From Xylocopa sonorina (taxonomy: Eukaryota; Arthropoda; Insecta; Hymenoptera; Apidae), in NCBI RefSeq assembly GCF_050948175.1, contig NC_135201.1, forward strand, positions 7,502,001 through 7,566,000: DNA of 64,000 nt. Direction: 5' to 3'. Position 1 is the stretch's first letter. Each line of letters opens with the position of its first letter. A model generated the notes under the pieces. It saw only the letters and a list, made by a program, of their open reading frames with translations. It had not been told where the DNA came from and did not search any database. The position numbers and the translations under genes are program-made. Positions 1 through 14,700 of this stretch are shown one piece after another.

Positions 1-989
1 CGAGAAGATACCTTGTAGAAACGCGTGGTTTTAAGAAACCTGTTCTTCTACTACATCCTCTGGGAGGATGGACGAAAGATGATGATGTACCGTTACCAGT
101 AAGGATAAATCAACACCAAAGTGTTCTTGAAGAGGGTGTGTTACATAAAGACACAATTCTCGCTATTTTCCCAAGCCCAATGCTTTATGCTGGACCTACA
201 GAGGTATTAATTAAGTACTCTCCCCATTACCAGAACGATTGAACTAAATTTCTAACTAACCAACAATAAATCATATAAATAACGGTGTCTTTCCGCTTAA
301 TTTTAGGTGCAGTGGCACGCGAAGGCAAGAATGATAGCCGGAGCGAACTTTTATATCGTTGGTCGCGATCCTGCTGGTTTACCGCATCCTGATAAATCCA
401 AAACACCAGATGGTAATATTTTTTATCAATAAACAATTAGCTTAAATGTTAACTTAAAAATGGGAAACTTAACATTATATGCTCTCCCATTTCCTCTTAT
501 TTTACGCCTTTTCTTTGTACACATATATGCTGAAAAAATGGATAAAAAAATCATAGTAAATTAAATGTGATATTAAATAATTAATAAGATTCAATTAAAA
601 TTAGGAAATTTATACGATGTTACACATGGTTCGAGGATACTGTCTATAGCACCAGGTCTCTGCGATCTTGAAATAATTCCATTCAAAGTGGCAGCGTACG
701 ATAATAGAGCGAGAAAAATGGCATTCTTCGAACCAGAACGATCGCAAGACTTCGATTTTATATCAGGAACTAAAATGCGAAGTAAGTTAATTTTTTATTA
801 ATAGCACAAGTAACATAAGTAAATTAATATTTACTAAAAATAGAATATACTTTATAATTGCTTAAAAATCAATTCATTATTTCAGATTTAGCCAAATCAG
901 GCGAAAATCCACCAGAAGGTTTTATGGCACCAAAAGCTTGGCAGATCGTCGCAGATTATTATAAAAAGCAATTAAACAATAGAGTCTGA
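1..989 (+). CDS. Papss: Bifunctional PAPS synthetase, C-terminal part (5' truncated by window edge)
   Basis: This is the ATP-sulfurylase end of 3'-phosphoadenosine-5'-phosphosulfate synthetase, which makes PAPS, the sulfate donor for sulfotransferases, in cytosol and nucleus. Coding exons are 1-203 (frame from base 3), 307-412, 605-781 and 886-989; together they give 195 codons plus stop with matching phases and GT-AG junctions. Visible family motifs are HPLGGW near the start, QHQSVLEEGVL, SPMLYAGPTEVQWHAKAR and the nucleotide-binding GRDPAG. The C-terminus carries PEGFMAPKAW, the usual end of the sulfurylase domain. The N-terminal APS-kinase domain lies outside the window to the left. A polyadenylation hexamer follows at 1084. 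The neighbour on the right is convergent. Identification is by family recognition from memory; confidence is high. Confidence 0.95.
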
Positions 990-1083
990 ATATTCAAACA
1001 AACGATTTTCATACAAAGGAATGAATTTCATGAATGCAACAATATTTGTTGTCTAAATTTAATTTAATATAATTGAAATGATA

Positions 1084-1089
1084 AATAAA
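1084..1089 (+). promoter_or_regulatory. Polyadenylation signal of Papss
   Basis: AATAAA lies 95 bases after the Papss stop codon in AT-rich sequence, a normal distance for an insect 3' UTR. The rest of the gap to the convergent NACHT-WD gene (about 1100-1561) shows no coding signal; TTTATT at 1335-1340 (AATAAA on the minus strand) could serve that gene. Confidence 0.6.
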
Positions 1090-1561
1090 GGTATCTATTC
1101 TGCATTGAAAAAGATGGCTTGTCCTTCCTTTATAAAAAACAATAATCACGTAGGGTACAAGTGAATGCACGTAAAAGTAATTTATTTGTAACTTTGCTCG
1201 TTAAAAATGATCCTCTAAAAGGTGGGAAATGGGGAATGAAAGTAAATAACTTTAATTTATTTTTCTCTAATATCGATATACATATACGTATATACTTACG
1301 TATATTCATTTATATCTATGTATATATGTTTACGTTTATTGCATCAGACACGAGAAATCAGTAACATAGAGCTCTTTCTCAGGGACGTACTCTTTTCTTT
1401 AAGGGTTACCTTACTTTTTTTCTGTTTCTCGTTCACCTTTTGCTCAATCGAAAGACAGTGGAAAAAGAAGAAGGTACAGCGACTAGGATTTAGTCCGTTC
1501 ACTCTCTAACGACACGCTGCTTCTTAGTCTGGTACACCTAGTGAAAAGAATTAACTTTGAC

Positions 1562-4500
1562 CTACGTTGACTTCGAAATTTTAAACGAAATTATAGTATT
1601 GATCAATAATTTGGCTTCACCCTCTTCCTCAGAATCGGATATTCGGGTGGCCTGTAGGGAGCTCTGCTTCGACAGCGTTCTACCATGAGCACGAGGCCTA
1701 GCGGGTGGCGATTGTTTGTTCCAAAGCGCCTCAAGTTGATCGAAGTGTTGAGACTGAGCGAGGGCTGCCTGTTCCGGTCCTAATCCGGACGGGCTGCTCG
1801 TTAATCCGACTTTGCTTATCTCGTCCATTGAGGCGCTCACGCTGAATCGTCGTTGTAATCCATCCTCCACTGAAGACGTTAACGTCCCTGAATAAAAACG
1901 GTGCAATATATTAATTAAAACTCCTACGGATAAAAAAATACTCGTTATTAACGATACCTGAAGTAAGATGCCCGTATTTTCTATGCCACGTGTCACTGTC
2001 AAGCGACACTTCTTTCTTCAGCAACCTCTTATTCGGCCTCTTCGGTCCAGGCGGCCTCAGGTCCCTAGTATCGCGCCAGGGTGCCACATAATCTGGCAAT
2101 TTAACATATTGCGCTGGAGTATTGTGCAAACAAAGGATAGGCATGCATTTGTGCTCCAGCAAATGCAATGCAAGCCTCGATAGGTCCGTAGCAACCTCCA
2201 GGCTTAACACAGGGACGTGTAACATGATGCTGCTTAAAGGGCAACCCTTTTTGGTGTCCCAAGTGATTAAACTTTTGTCCTCGCTACCGGAAGCCGCTAA
2301 ACTTCCGTCACCTGACAATTTGACGCAAGTTATATAGCCCAAATGGCCTTTCAGAGTGTGGAGATCGCTGCCAGTATTTATATCCCAAACGATCAGATTC
2401 GCGTCCCTAGACCCAGACACCACGATGGATTTATCCAAGACGGAAACTCCGACGCATGTAACGTGATCTGTGTGGCCAACGAGAACCTGCGTAGACGTTT
2501 GTTGTATGCTTCTTTTCATTTTTAAGACAATTGTACGCGTAACCAAACTTGGATATAAGATACTTTATCAGATAAGTGTTACTTCAATGTATAATATATT
2601 GATCAAGAAGTACACGAACCTGTGACAATTTACCACCAGCAAGCTGCCAGACCTTCAAACTCATGTCCCTCGAACCCGTAATCAGCGATCGAGAATCTGG
2701 AGTGACAACCAGACAGGTAATTTCCTGAGAATGTGATACTTGGTACTTTTCTTCAGGGCCAACTCCCAAACTTATTATTCTCAATTGATTGTCTCCTGTC
2801 CCACATACCGCGTATCTGGAAATTGAGAATTTAGTTGTAGAATTAACAGTATTAAGAAGATGTACTGCTCTATTAAAATTGTGTCAATTGTTACTTGACC
2901 TCATATCGGAAGAAACTGTAAAACAACGACCTGGCCCGCACACTGATTGAATTAGAGTGCCCGTGTCGGCTGCCCAAACTCGAATGGTACCAGCTCTATC
3001 CGAGCTGACTATCCTTCGACCATCAAACATAGCAGTTACCGCGGTAACAGGCGCTTGGTGTTTGAAGGTTGCTACCACTAAACCTAAAGTCAGACCCCAA
3101 ACGCGAACCGTCTTATCCTCGGAACCTGTATTCGATTAAACTTCCAATTAATAAATTTCTAAAAAAAAGTTCATATGTATACGTGTACATAAAATAAATA
3201 TGCAACTTTTATAAACTTGTATAACTAAGTATTGCAAAAATAATATAATTCAACATTAATAAATGACGGAGAATTCGGAAACATGCGAAAAGAAAAATAA
3301 CAGTATGTATTTTAATATGCAAAGTATGTCTAAACGAAACACTACTTTCTATCGCTATACCTACCGGAAGCAACAAATAAACCGGAAGCTGAAAAGGCAA
3401 TACAGGTCACACTAGCGATATGTCCCTCGAAGGTGGAAAGTAACTCATGCGTGTTCAATTGCCAAAGATTTACAAGCGAATCGACTCCACCAGTCACAGC
3501 CATTGCACCGTCCCTCGATATATCCAAACAAGATATAGGAGCAGTGTGCGGATGCAATGATTCCTGTTTACTGGATTTTTGGGGTTTAGTGTGAGCCTCT
3601 TCGCCACGAAAACTCCAATAAACCACTCGATCACCGGAAGCTGTTATAAGAAAGTCGTCTTTCTCTGTCACCTTTCAAAAAAAAATCATTTTAAGTAACG
3701 TATGACAGAAAATTAACATATTTGTTTCTTTACCATTGTAGAAGCTTATTGCATTGATAGTATCGTGTTACCTTAACAGCCGTGACATCCGTCGAAGGAT
3801 TCGCTGGCAAAGTTCTGGTCAGTCTTCCGCTGTACATGTCAAAAACGGAGACCTTGCCTTTGGTACCGCCGGCAATGGCCCTTCTGCAATCCCTCGCCAA
3901 ACAAATACTCTTCACTTCCCCTTGGTGTCCTCTCAACGTGTGGATCTCGGTTCCTGTGGCCAGAGATCTTAAATACAACTTCTGGTCCTCGCAGGCCGCT
4001 AAGAGGAACACGGAATCCGACGATACATCCAGCATTGTGACTGCAGTGGGCAAAACGATACTCTTTAAAAGCGTGAATCTGACCAGGCACCATAAACAGA
4101 CCGTGCAGTCGGAGGAACCGGAAACGAGGATCTCGCCGGCGGAATCGACGCGAATGGAATTCACTGGACCTCTATGGTGATCGACTTTGATGAGAACGTC
4201 ACCGGCTAAAAGGCTGGTCACGATTATTCTTGAATCCTCGCCTCCGCTAAAAGCAAAAAGGTTTGATGTTAATTTTTGGCGCAATTCATTGTGAACAATA
4301 TAAGTAGGAGTGGTTACAATTAATATCACGTAATAATAACTTTAAATAAATATTAAAAAATAAATGTATTTAAATAAAAGAGATACAACGAATAAATCAT
4401 TTTATACACATATTAAAAAAATATATCTAATTCTTTCTAAACTAAGGGGAAGACATTTGGCCTTGTACAAGATGAAACCATGAACCTGACAATCACAGAA

Positions 4501-7500
4501 TTCTTGAGTGCGGATGTCAAGCACAGAACTGGGGCAATATGTTCTTGGATCCGAAGCTTGAGGGTAAATTCTTTCATGTCCCAGACTATAATCGAAGTGT
4601 CTTCCGACCCTGTCAGTAGGTACTGTGAGTGCTGTGTCACGGCCAAGCAAGAGATTGGATTCGAGTGTCCTAAAAATATTACAATGCACGTTCTAGTATG
4701 CTCTAAACAGACCTTGATTTTTGTATAAAAAAGAAAAAAGTGTTTTCCATTCAAAAAATTAAGAGAATTCATAAAATCAATATCTTCAACCAGCGTCGAA
4801 TTCCCCTTTTATTTCTTCACGGAATGACGTGAAATGCGATGATAATATCGCATACTTAAAATGCCACTTTAATCTACTTTAGAAACTACTCCTATATTCT
4901 CGTAAAAACCAACTACGTCATCTACTTTGACTTGCAAATTAAAGTGGCGCTATCGTTTAAGCACATTTTAAAAGCAAATTTAAAAACAATTCGTACCGTA
5001 AACTTTTCATGGCAATCGCCACGTTGCATATAAATCGACAAGTTTGTATTAATTTTCATTTTGCAACGAACAAAATTTTCTGAAATCGAACGAATGCTCG
5101 CTTTATTATCAGTTACCTTTAAACGTGTGAACCAATTGTGCAGACATCACGTGCCATAATTGAGCATCTCCCTGGAAAGGAACGATGATAACGTGCTGTC
5201 CGGAAGGGGCTGCCTCGACGAGTTTCACGCCTTGCGGACAGGACAAAGTGCGAATTTGAAGAGGTAGGGGAGGTTGAAGCCACCCACTTAATGGTACCAA
5301 TAATGGTGCCGTGTAGCCGTCGCACCATGCCATCGCTGCCGTAACCATTCTACTAACCTTGAATCAGAAATTCCCCTTTTTTTCTACGGAGACCATTTCA
5401 CAAAATATCAATATTCTAATGCTGTAAATTAATTTTTACCAATATCATTAAACCTTCGCCATTTGAGTTTATCAATTTATAACAATTACCTTATAATTTA
5501 AATATTGATAAATATAAATGTTAAGCTGTTTACTCACTAAATCACCGCCATCTTCAGCAACAGGTCTCAGCCAACAGATCAATTGCGCTCCCAGTTGCAG
5601 TGGATCTCTCGTTAAAATATCACTGGACTTCCTTACTGTATAGTACACAAGTTCCAGATCTCTCTCCAGCAAGTATTTCCTTGAATGTTCAAGGACGCAT
5701 CGCAAATAACTAACGGAGATCATTTGGACTGCAGCCAAAAGGAAATCGAACGCACAGACTGCCAGTTTCTTCAACTTTTCAACGTCCCCAGCTCTTAACA
5801 AGTGCAGCCAGGCTTCTTCGACGTGCCTCACGTTATAGGCTGTGTCCTGTGACCTAGGTCGGCTTTGGAACGGTGTTTCCTTCTTGGGTGTCTCTTCTTC
5901 CGGAGATGATTTGTCGTCTTTTTCGTCGAAATCCTCCGAGAAGAAAAGATTCGCCAATTCACCGTGGTAGCTTTTCACGATCTCTTGGTTATGGAAGTAT
6001 CTTTTTCGAGCTAGATCACGGATTGGATACCGCCAAGAGAAGAGCATTCTTCCGCTCATCACGCGAACCTACGAATAATTTCGTTTCTGTTTAGAAGAAT
6101 TTTGTTATTCATATTTAAAGCAATACCTTCAAGAATTCATTGAAAGTTCTCCTAACTAAGCACCAGGTCGCAAAATTGAAGTGTGCCTCGTCCAAAAATA
6201 GTGGCCCATCGCCTCCAGTAGGCATAATCATTTCGAGAATCTCCGTTTCGGATAATCCATACTCGGTGGAGGCCAAAATAGCTCCAATTCTATTCGCCGC
6301 GCGTTCACCAACTAATTTCTCCATCGTGTCCAAGACATTTTCCTTTTCCAGCAAGTCAGAACTGGAATCTTGGAGCTCGATTAAAATTTCGTTGCTACGT
6401 AATCGTTCTTTTTGCACAGGGGTAAGCCGCAGCAATTCGGGAGGAAGAGTTGTGGTTATTATTAAATGGACGCCTGGAGGAAGCAGAAAAATCCTATTTT
6501 GGAATTTCCATTAGCAAAATTGAAAAGATTAACCTTTTCAACGGAATTTATAATTTTAGCGGCACGTATAGTCCTCCTCTGTGGTTTCTCAACCACCCTT
6601 ACCTGGCGGCAAATTTAGTGGCAGCCACGACAGAGCAGCGACGATGTCGCACTCGAGCGGATGTAATCGATGAAGATCGTCGAGTAGGATCACCAGTTGC
6701 TCATTCATCGGCTCCTCTTCGATCCGTCTCATAATTTGTCCCAGCCAATTGTTCAAATAAAGGGGATCGAAAGAGGCGTCTTTAGGTAAATTCCCGTCCA
6801 ATAAACCGGAAAGGAAGCCGACGTGTTGACAGAGCACTCGAAGCAGTTCGAGGCTGTACGCTGATCGAGGGGTGGAAGCGCAGCAGCGGACTACTTTGAA
6901 AGTGGCACAATCTAGCCAAGAAGCAGCGTCGGTGTAAATTCTTGACAGCAAAGACGATTTCCCGGAATATTTGCCTCCTTTTATAAGTATTGGCCCGTGC
7001 TTCTGTGATTTGCCTGTCGAACGTTTGGAGACTTACATAAATAACGTAAAACAGATGCAAAGAATGAGAGGCAATAGCCTCGCAATCCACAATTCTCGCG
7101 ATAAAATTACCAGCTATCAAAGTCTCCTTAATCCTCTCAACATTCTCGTTCTCCTCGCAAGGTTTGATCTCTCTTAGGCGCGCCAGGTGCATCAGACTCT
7201 CCGCATAGATCTCCTGCACCATCTTCTTTTTGCTCTTAATCTCTGGATCAACCTCGATGGAGGCATTCACTAGAGTTTGCACGCGGTTCACGATTAGACG
7301 GCAAAGATGTGCCAGATATCCTTTGTGAGTTCGGTTGTCAGGATTAATGCCGCCTATCTTTTGTTCCACGTCGACGTTAATTATATTGTCGGCTGGCAGG
7401 CGACTGCTCACCAACGATTTCAACGACGCCACTGCCTTTGGGCTTTTCCTGCCTTTCCAAGAGCGTGTCACCGCTATCACACCCTCACCCGTTTCGTCTA

Positions 7501-10500
7501 ATTCTGTAAAAGTTATTTCAGGGCTAAGTGATAGTGGGTCTTTAATTTAAGATTCCGTTAAACAATGTTTTAACGAAAGAGAGACTGTTGGAAAATGGAA
7601 GAAAAATGATTTTCTTCTTTAATATCGAAGCTTCTGCAATTTGCCATTTTCCTTTCATCATAGCGATTTTTTAACGTTGCACTGACTGCTTGGTCGTTAG
7701 CCACGCGTCATTAGCTATGTGGTCATTAAATCTCACGTGAAAGATTAATGGTCTCTAGCTGGTTTACCGTGTCCACTGTGTCTATCTATTTTTAAATTGC
7801 TTCTTGGTGATTACAGTTTTAAATAGAGCAATCTCACAATACAATGAACACCTCTAAAAATAGCTTGACTCAGGATTTATTTAATTTATCAACGACTTAC
7901 TTAAGGCATACTCGAGCTGTCTCTGCGCGCTGCTCTTCAATATACTCTTTATCTCTTCGTTATCACAATTTTCTGAAATCGCAGACTCAGCAGCCTTTTT
8001 CAACGCATCCCTAATCGTCGGTTCTGAACTGTGCCAACTGTCTTTCGCAGTTCCCAATCTGTCAATTGCGTACACAACACAGTTTTTTTATACTGATCCG
8101 GGACAAAAACAATTTCAGGACATATTCTCTTTTAACAACTAACAAAGCATCGGGTGAAAAATATTACAGAACAGTACGAAACAAAGTTCAGCCAATGATT
8201 TAAATCTTTTTCAACAAAATGACGCCTCGTTTCTTCCGTGAAAGCTCCGATAAACGCTCGCAGAAATGACGAGGACGCGAACAGAAGCCAGGACAAGAAT
8301 AATTGTGCGTGGAAGTCCTAAAAGAGCAAACAGGAAAAAAATGAAAAAATTAGGACGAACGAGAAGAAAGTTCGAGTGGATAGAGAAACCTTATGTAGAC
8401 GTGGAAACGGCATTAATAAAGAGAAAAATGGGAAACCTGTGAAAGGAACCAAGGGTAAAAGAAGAAATAAAAAAATTACCGCGCGATAAACATTAATACA
8501 ATAATAATAGTAGTGCATACAATATAATAATGGACAACATAAGTGAAATTACAATTCTCATCACAGGTATCCCGAGTTCGATCATAGTAATAGAACTTTA
8601 ATATAAAGATACTGGTAACGTTCGTGCAAAGAAATGTTCCATTATTGGAAAAAGTCAAGCAAGATACAACAGAACAGAGTACGATATAAAAATATTAAAA
8701 GAAGGGGAGAAAAAAAGAAAAGACAACAAGGACGGCGCTATTTTCATCATGCTCTGAGTGAAACCATGTGACCTCACCGTAAAAGATTCCTTCCAATATT
8801 GGAAATGAGAGAAACATTGCAAATGGAAAAGGTTCCATATAAAAAAAAAAGAATGGAGAACTTAAATTAAGTACAACAGAACGCGGCAGAGTATACCAAC
8901 ATTTACGATTGGAAAGAAGGTATATCACAACCATGAAAATAAGACGACCACGCGTCGCAATTCCCGTCGTGCAACGAGCGAAACCGCATAAATTTTTCAT
9001 AAAATATTGGAAACGACGGAATGTACCTCTACCAAAAAAAAAAAAAAAAAAAATGATAAAAGTCGAATCGGATAAAATAAAATACGACGAGACGGTGCAT
9101 TAACGTTTAAGGAAGAGGAAGCAGTTTTACGTTTAGCAATATCCATAAAATGCCTGTTCGTTTTTTAAATATACAAACTTAGGTCTCGTATGCACGCTTC
9201 TGCGATTAACGTGTACACTGGGACGCGGCAAAGGTAGCCAATGTTTAAACAAAAAGGGGAAAGCTCGTTACAATCTCGAGGGCGAGAAATAAAAGAAGCG
9301 AAACGGTCACAATGAAAATAAGGACAGCAGAAAATTGCGGGCTCAGATTGGAATAATAAAACCAGCGTCCGTCCCTCTTTTATCGCGTTCACCCACGCCT
9401 CCGCCATTTCCATTCCACGTCCATGCAACAGTGTATTAAAACGTAACTACCTGCCAGCCTTTAGAACGTAGCAATTATTATCGTGTTCGTAGTGCTCCTC
9501 CAAGCTGGTACACCGGCTCGAGAGGGTTTCGTATGTACCGGATGTCAGCTTCGTTGGTACCCATCCAACGTTGTACTCGTCGCCAATTAGCAGCTTTGAA
9601 ACAGAAATTTCGGATGTTAGAGGTGATAGTTTGTATGGCGATTAGTTACCATCGGTGGGGTGGTCTTTTTAGCGTGGGCGAAGGGGAATAAAATGACGGT
9701 ACACTGTTAATGTAAGTGACGAAGGGATGGTTTCATCGCATGAGAGTGATAATGGATTGCCGATGACGAGATTTGTAATAGCTCTTTATGTCATTGGCAC
9801 ATAGAGTTCCTTTTATGATAGGTAAATGGAAAAAGTATAGGAGAAGCGTGCGTTATTATTTGTCAACTAATTGAAAATATAATCTGTACTGGTACTAAAA
9901 TATCGGTATCAGAAAATAATATGTTAATAGTGTAGTGTAGATGTTAATAATTCTACGTATCATGATTGTTATCTCACCAATAGGAAGCAACCCCTCGAGT
10001 GTTGGTAAGCAGCGTGTATTTCGTCAAAAAAGTGTTCAGCTAAGAATGGATTTCTATCAGGATTCACGTTCGTTGCATATTGCATATCCACCAACAGGAC
10101 CTACATTCAGTTCATAATTAATCAGGCTAACTTAATCACACTGAAATTAAATGAAACGTTCTAGAGAGGTACGAAAATAGGACAGGGAAACGTTTGACAA
10201 AATAAATTTCACTTAATGTGTAATAAACAAAATTCATCAGGGAAATTCTGTTCCTTATGTACCTCGATTCCCATGTCGTCATAAATCGATTGCAGCTCTG
10301 GACCGACCAGTTCCAGTAATTGCTTCCTTTCCTCTACAAATTCTAGAAATATTAAAAGCAAAAAAAGGAATTATAGTAGCACGATCCCCCCAAAAGGAAA
10401 GAGACACACACGACCACTATTAAATTTCAAACATTTATAAGCACGCCCAGCAATTCCAAAATAATTTCATAAATGTTGTAAAAATTTCACCGAGGAACTT

Positions 10501-11751
10501 AATATTCAAGAAATTCGCGGTATAGAAATTCATCCTTTTAAGAGACAAGAATACAGCTTTCCCTTTATTCTGTTTACTCGTGGACATCGTTCTTTAATTA
10601 TCTCGAAGCATAAAAGTTTAACGATCCTCCGTTAGACCAGAAATTCTCCGGCGATAACTCTTTTAAACAGGTGTCCTCGAGAAGACGTTTATTGGAACAC
10701 TTTTACGTAGTTTCACCTCGCTTTACAGACGCCCCTATTTAAAAACAAAAAGTCAAATACAAACAGTTGATAAAACAAAGTATAAGTATATATATAATTC
10801 GCACACATGAGTGTGTATGTACGTGCAAATAAACGTTTCATACCCGTTGTAAATTGTACATAGCTTTTGTTTTGCAACAGACCCCGTGTAACCAGACTTG
10901 GTAAAAGTGCAATTTGATAAAACAATAAACACGTGGGAATACGAGTAGAAGCATTGACAGGACGAACGGACAATTTCACACATAAACGGACAAGTGAATG
11001 GATTAACAAATTGCTTTATTCAGCGATAACCAAGTTTATTAATTTTTCCCTCTTTGGTTCCACCGGTTTTCATGCGTACTGAATGGAAATATATACATTG
11101 AACATTCGTGATAAATACAACTGAACGCAAATAATGTGTACACGGATATAAAGAAACGCATTCGTCAATACCCAAGCAATTAAGGTGGCTGCATACACCT
11201 ATCTTTTCTATCATCGATTAAGTGGATGCGGCCTCTTTAACGAATAAGTTTAACGAATGATTACGAGCGAAATGAACAGATAGACAGACACAGATGTGAA
11301 ATGACGAACACACGTGCCAAAAGAGCAATTGATCACATTGATTCATAGACAAATTATGATACATATGCGCGTGAACGTATAGTATATAATTTTTTTAAAT
11401 GAACAAACGAAGCGTATTTTTGTTTCTTTAACCCATCAGACACCAGAAATACAGATTTGTCCCTTAAACGACACACTTTTCACGAATGCCATTCTAGCAT
11501 GGCTTTATAATATTGTGAGATAACAATCAAGCGATAAAATGATTTTTATTAACAACTTACTTGAAATCTGTGTCATTTAAGAAACGTTAGATATAGACAA
11601 GTCAGAAAGTATTTATAGAAGAAAGTGATTAGAGGATAAGACCATTCCGTTCTCCAGCGATGAAAATTTTAATGAGTCTCGGCGCTGGCAAGTTTTTAGG
11701 AGGCGGCCCGCCCTTAATCACCCCGGCGATAAGTTCCACTTCTAGATTCAT
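1562..11751 (-). CDS. NACHT and WD40-repeat protein (NWD family STAND ATPase), 17 coding exons, 1592 aa
   Basis: Exons: 11643-11751, 10263-10342, 9978-10100, 9451-9593, 7901-8058, 7111-7503, 6603-7013, 6127-6473, 5538-6068, 5117-5357, 4486-4669, 3772-4246, 3365-3671, 2900-3125, 2620-2815, 1958-2486, 1562-1887. All junctions are GT-AG and in phase (4779 nt). The start ATG has the context CACCAAAATG and an in-frame TAG just upstream. Residues about 20-130 look like the N-terminal DUF4062-like region of vertebrate NWD1/NWD2 (IKIFIAGERN, LLVDMQY, LLIGDEYNVGW). A NACHT P-loop GGKYSGKSS sits near 348-356 and a Walker B LVILLDDLH near 442-449. From about 845 to 1430 there are at least eleven WD repeats (for example GSEDTSIIVWD, GSRDANLIVWD). 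The tail is Ser/Glu-rich (SDSEEEGE). Length is close to the vertebrate proteins. STAND ATPases act as signalling switches that oligomerise; the role here is unknown. Confidence 0.9.
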
Positions 11752-14700
11752 TTTGGTGCCTCTCAGCTACGCGACTTAGAGCAACATTATCTCCTCTCCG
11801 TGGAAATTTTGCTGAAGCATGCACTGGTTCAATGTGATTAAATAATTACACCTTTGAATGGGAAACGAGATGAAATTTTCAACTTTCGAACGAACATTAT
11901 TCCGTTTCAAACTTCTCTAACTGATTTCCAACTAACTTAACGAAATTTTGATAGATCAAACTTTAATTTACAAAATACTATTATGGAACTAAAAAATCTT
12001 CAAATATTTATAACAAAGTATAGTACATTAAATAATCACCTTTATTTTTCAATATTTTGGGTCCATCGATCTTTCCTCTTTCTCTTCTTTGGAAATATTT
12101 CTGTTCCTCGGTTATTTTCAGCGATAACAATAAAAACAAATCTATTTCTGGATAATCTCCCTAAATGTGGTCCCCATGGACACCGTACAATTATACAATA
12201 GTATATTTTCAACGTCTACGTATAATTTCAAATGCAAACAACTCTATTCACTATAATATCGATGCCTCATGAACTGATTGTTTTTCCTTATTAGTTTTCT
12301 GTATTGTTCTGTTTCAGTTTTTTACTTTGTTCACGACAGGAATAAGTTCTTTCTCCTGCACACTAATTAATATCAATATTTTTTCTGCTACTTTTCTGTC
12401 CCATAATTTCTTTATTTGGTTCGCGATAGAAATTTATTTCTTTTCGTTCTAATAGTAATACTTTAAAACATTGAATACCTCTTAACGTTAACATTAATAA
12501 TAATAATCTCTCGTATTAATCTTCAATATATAATATATGTATATAGATGAATATATATATATTCTCAGTCGTCAATAGAAATACGTATAATAGATTCGAT
12601 CTGCTAATTAATGTATGTCGATTTAATCAATTAGGTAACTTTGTTCTAGATTGTCCTCGCTTTGTTTTTGTTTCTCGTTCTCCCTCTTCGTTTGTTCACA
12701 CTTTATTGTACTTTCCTCGGAAAAGACTCTCGTTTCCTTTCTTTTTTTCGTTTCGTTTCTTCGAGTCTTGAATTTCAGCGTCTTTTTTTCTATAAATTTC
12801 GTTTCTTCTTTATTTCTTTGTACTGAATTTATATTGCTGGTTAAGGTGGTCCTGGTCAAATGCCGATACGCATTTTCTCTTGCTTCGATTTTACCGCCAA
12901 AGTTTTCTTCGTTGATTACATTGAGCTCATTTCTTGGAATTCTAATGAATCTGCAACAGAAAAACGGAGCAAGCACATTGAGAATTTTTCAAATTCACAT
13001 TCCTTCTTCTCTTTCATTCGATCCGACAGTTGTTGTACATATTGGAGGAGGAAAATACTTGACCTAGCAAAGACAGCCTATAAAACTAGACCGTTATAAA
13101 TATCCTTCATATAAAAGCGACTAAAAACGAGGATGAAACGAAGAAATGAAAAGGAAGATTTACTTAATACCGTTCTGTACGTTTACAATAAGTAAAACCA
13201 AACCAGAAGATCCGGCACAATGAAGAACTTAAACAAAATTGCTCCACGAGACCCGACGGAACCTACCCCAAGTACTCTGCAAAAATAAAAAGATATAAAA
13301 GAAAAGTTCAAAGAGGATAAGGTGGCGCTCGAGAGTTTCGCAGTAATCGAGAGTTCTCGCTTGAGCAATCTAACACGTGGACCGTTCGCCCAACAGTAAG
13401 TGTCTCTGCTTCCAAGCCACGGATCCACGAGGTAATCTTACTAACGAGCCTTCTACCAGCTCCGCCAGGAAACGCATCTCTCTTTTTTTCTTCAATTTTC
13501 TTTCTTCCTTTCTCCTCTCCCCTCATTTTATTCTCTTGCAACCTTTTCAAAAGCTTCTCGTGCCACCAGAGGGATTCCAACGATGTGATGGCTGGAAAAG
13601 TTTGGCCTCTGAGCGAGTTTCCCGAGAGAAATTTTATATTATGTATATCGGGTGTCACGGAAGGTGGTTGTTATTCTTTGACACGACTGAAAAGAAATTG
13701 TATAAAAAGTGAAAAGTGAACATTTCTCGAGGAGGCGATCGCGTGCGTACGGTGTAACTTCGAGAGAGCATGTACAACGAAGTCTGTTGTACGAGATTCT
13801 CGAGTAAAGAAAATTAATGTCCCTCCCAATGTGTAATGAAATTTCTGCCACATACGATCCACGTAATTAGAGCCAATCGATTATCCAGTCTGCCACCACG
13901 ATGGTGACACGAGACAGATAATTAACCAGCTTGATTCATCGAATTATTTACCAGAGAATATTACGGTTTTCCTCAATTCTACCATAATAATACTTCGTCA
14001 ACGGGCCTTTACATAGTAACGCTATTTGCATTTATAACAGCAACAACTTGCGGATACTTTCCATTCAGTCCGTCTCTTTCGCCCATTCGCTCCATTCATA
14101 TTCAGATATATTAATCCCCAACAGGATTTCCTGCAGCACGGGAACGTGCGTCGAACAGCAGATTTTTTGAAAAACACTAACTCCGCTCTGCGGAAAACTG
14201 AATTAAGCGGGAAAATATTGTTTTAGGGATGGAAAATTGTGCAAACTATCCACGTCCGCATTAAAGGGATGAGAATTGCACAAGCTACGCGGGAAAAATA
14301 AGGCGAGTAAAGGAAACGAATGAAATTTTTAAAACTCCAGCATAAAATCAAACGAGATGACAATGTTCGTTGCTTTAAGAAAACCATCCCGTACACGTTC
14401 CACCTTACTTCATCGTTCGTGGCATACCAACCTACACTAATCACTTTAGAAACGTGATTACGACGCGGTTGGGGGATAATTTAGTGCCCAACGAGAAACT
14501 TTGTCAGGTCTAAGGATATTAGGGGTCTAGAGAACACGTCGCCTTTCGGACGAATCTGATACGTCCGATCCATCGACATCGACACCCTGGAATTGGACAT
14601 TAGCGTGATTATCGTGGCGCAATCGAATTGTGGGTAGAAAACGTTAGTATCACCTCGTGAGAATGCGAGATGTAGCACCAGTACCGATGCAGGGGAATCT

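Noticed and set aside
12623..13067. Open frames of 117 and 138 codons on opposite strands
   Set aside because: They are mirror images of one pyrimidine-rich tract (Lys/Glu-rich on one strand, Phe/Ser-rich on the other), with no splice support.
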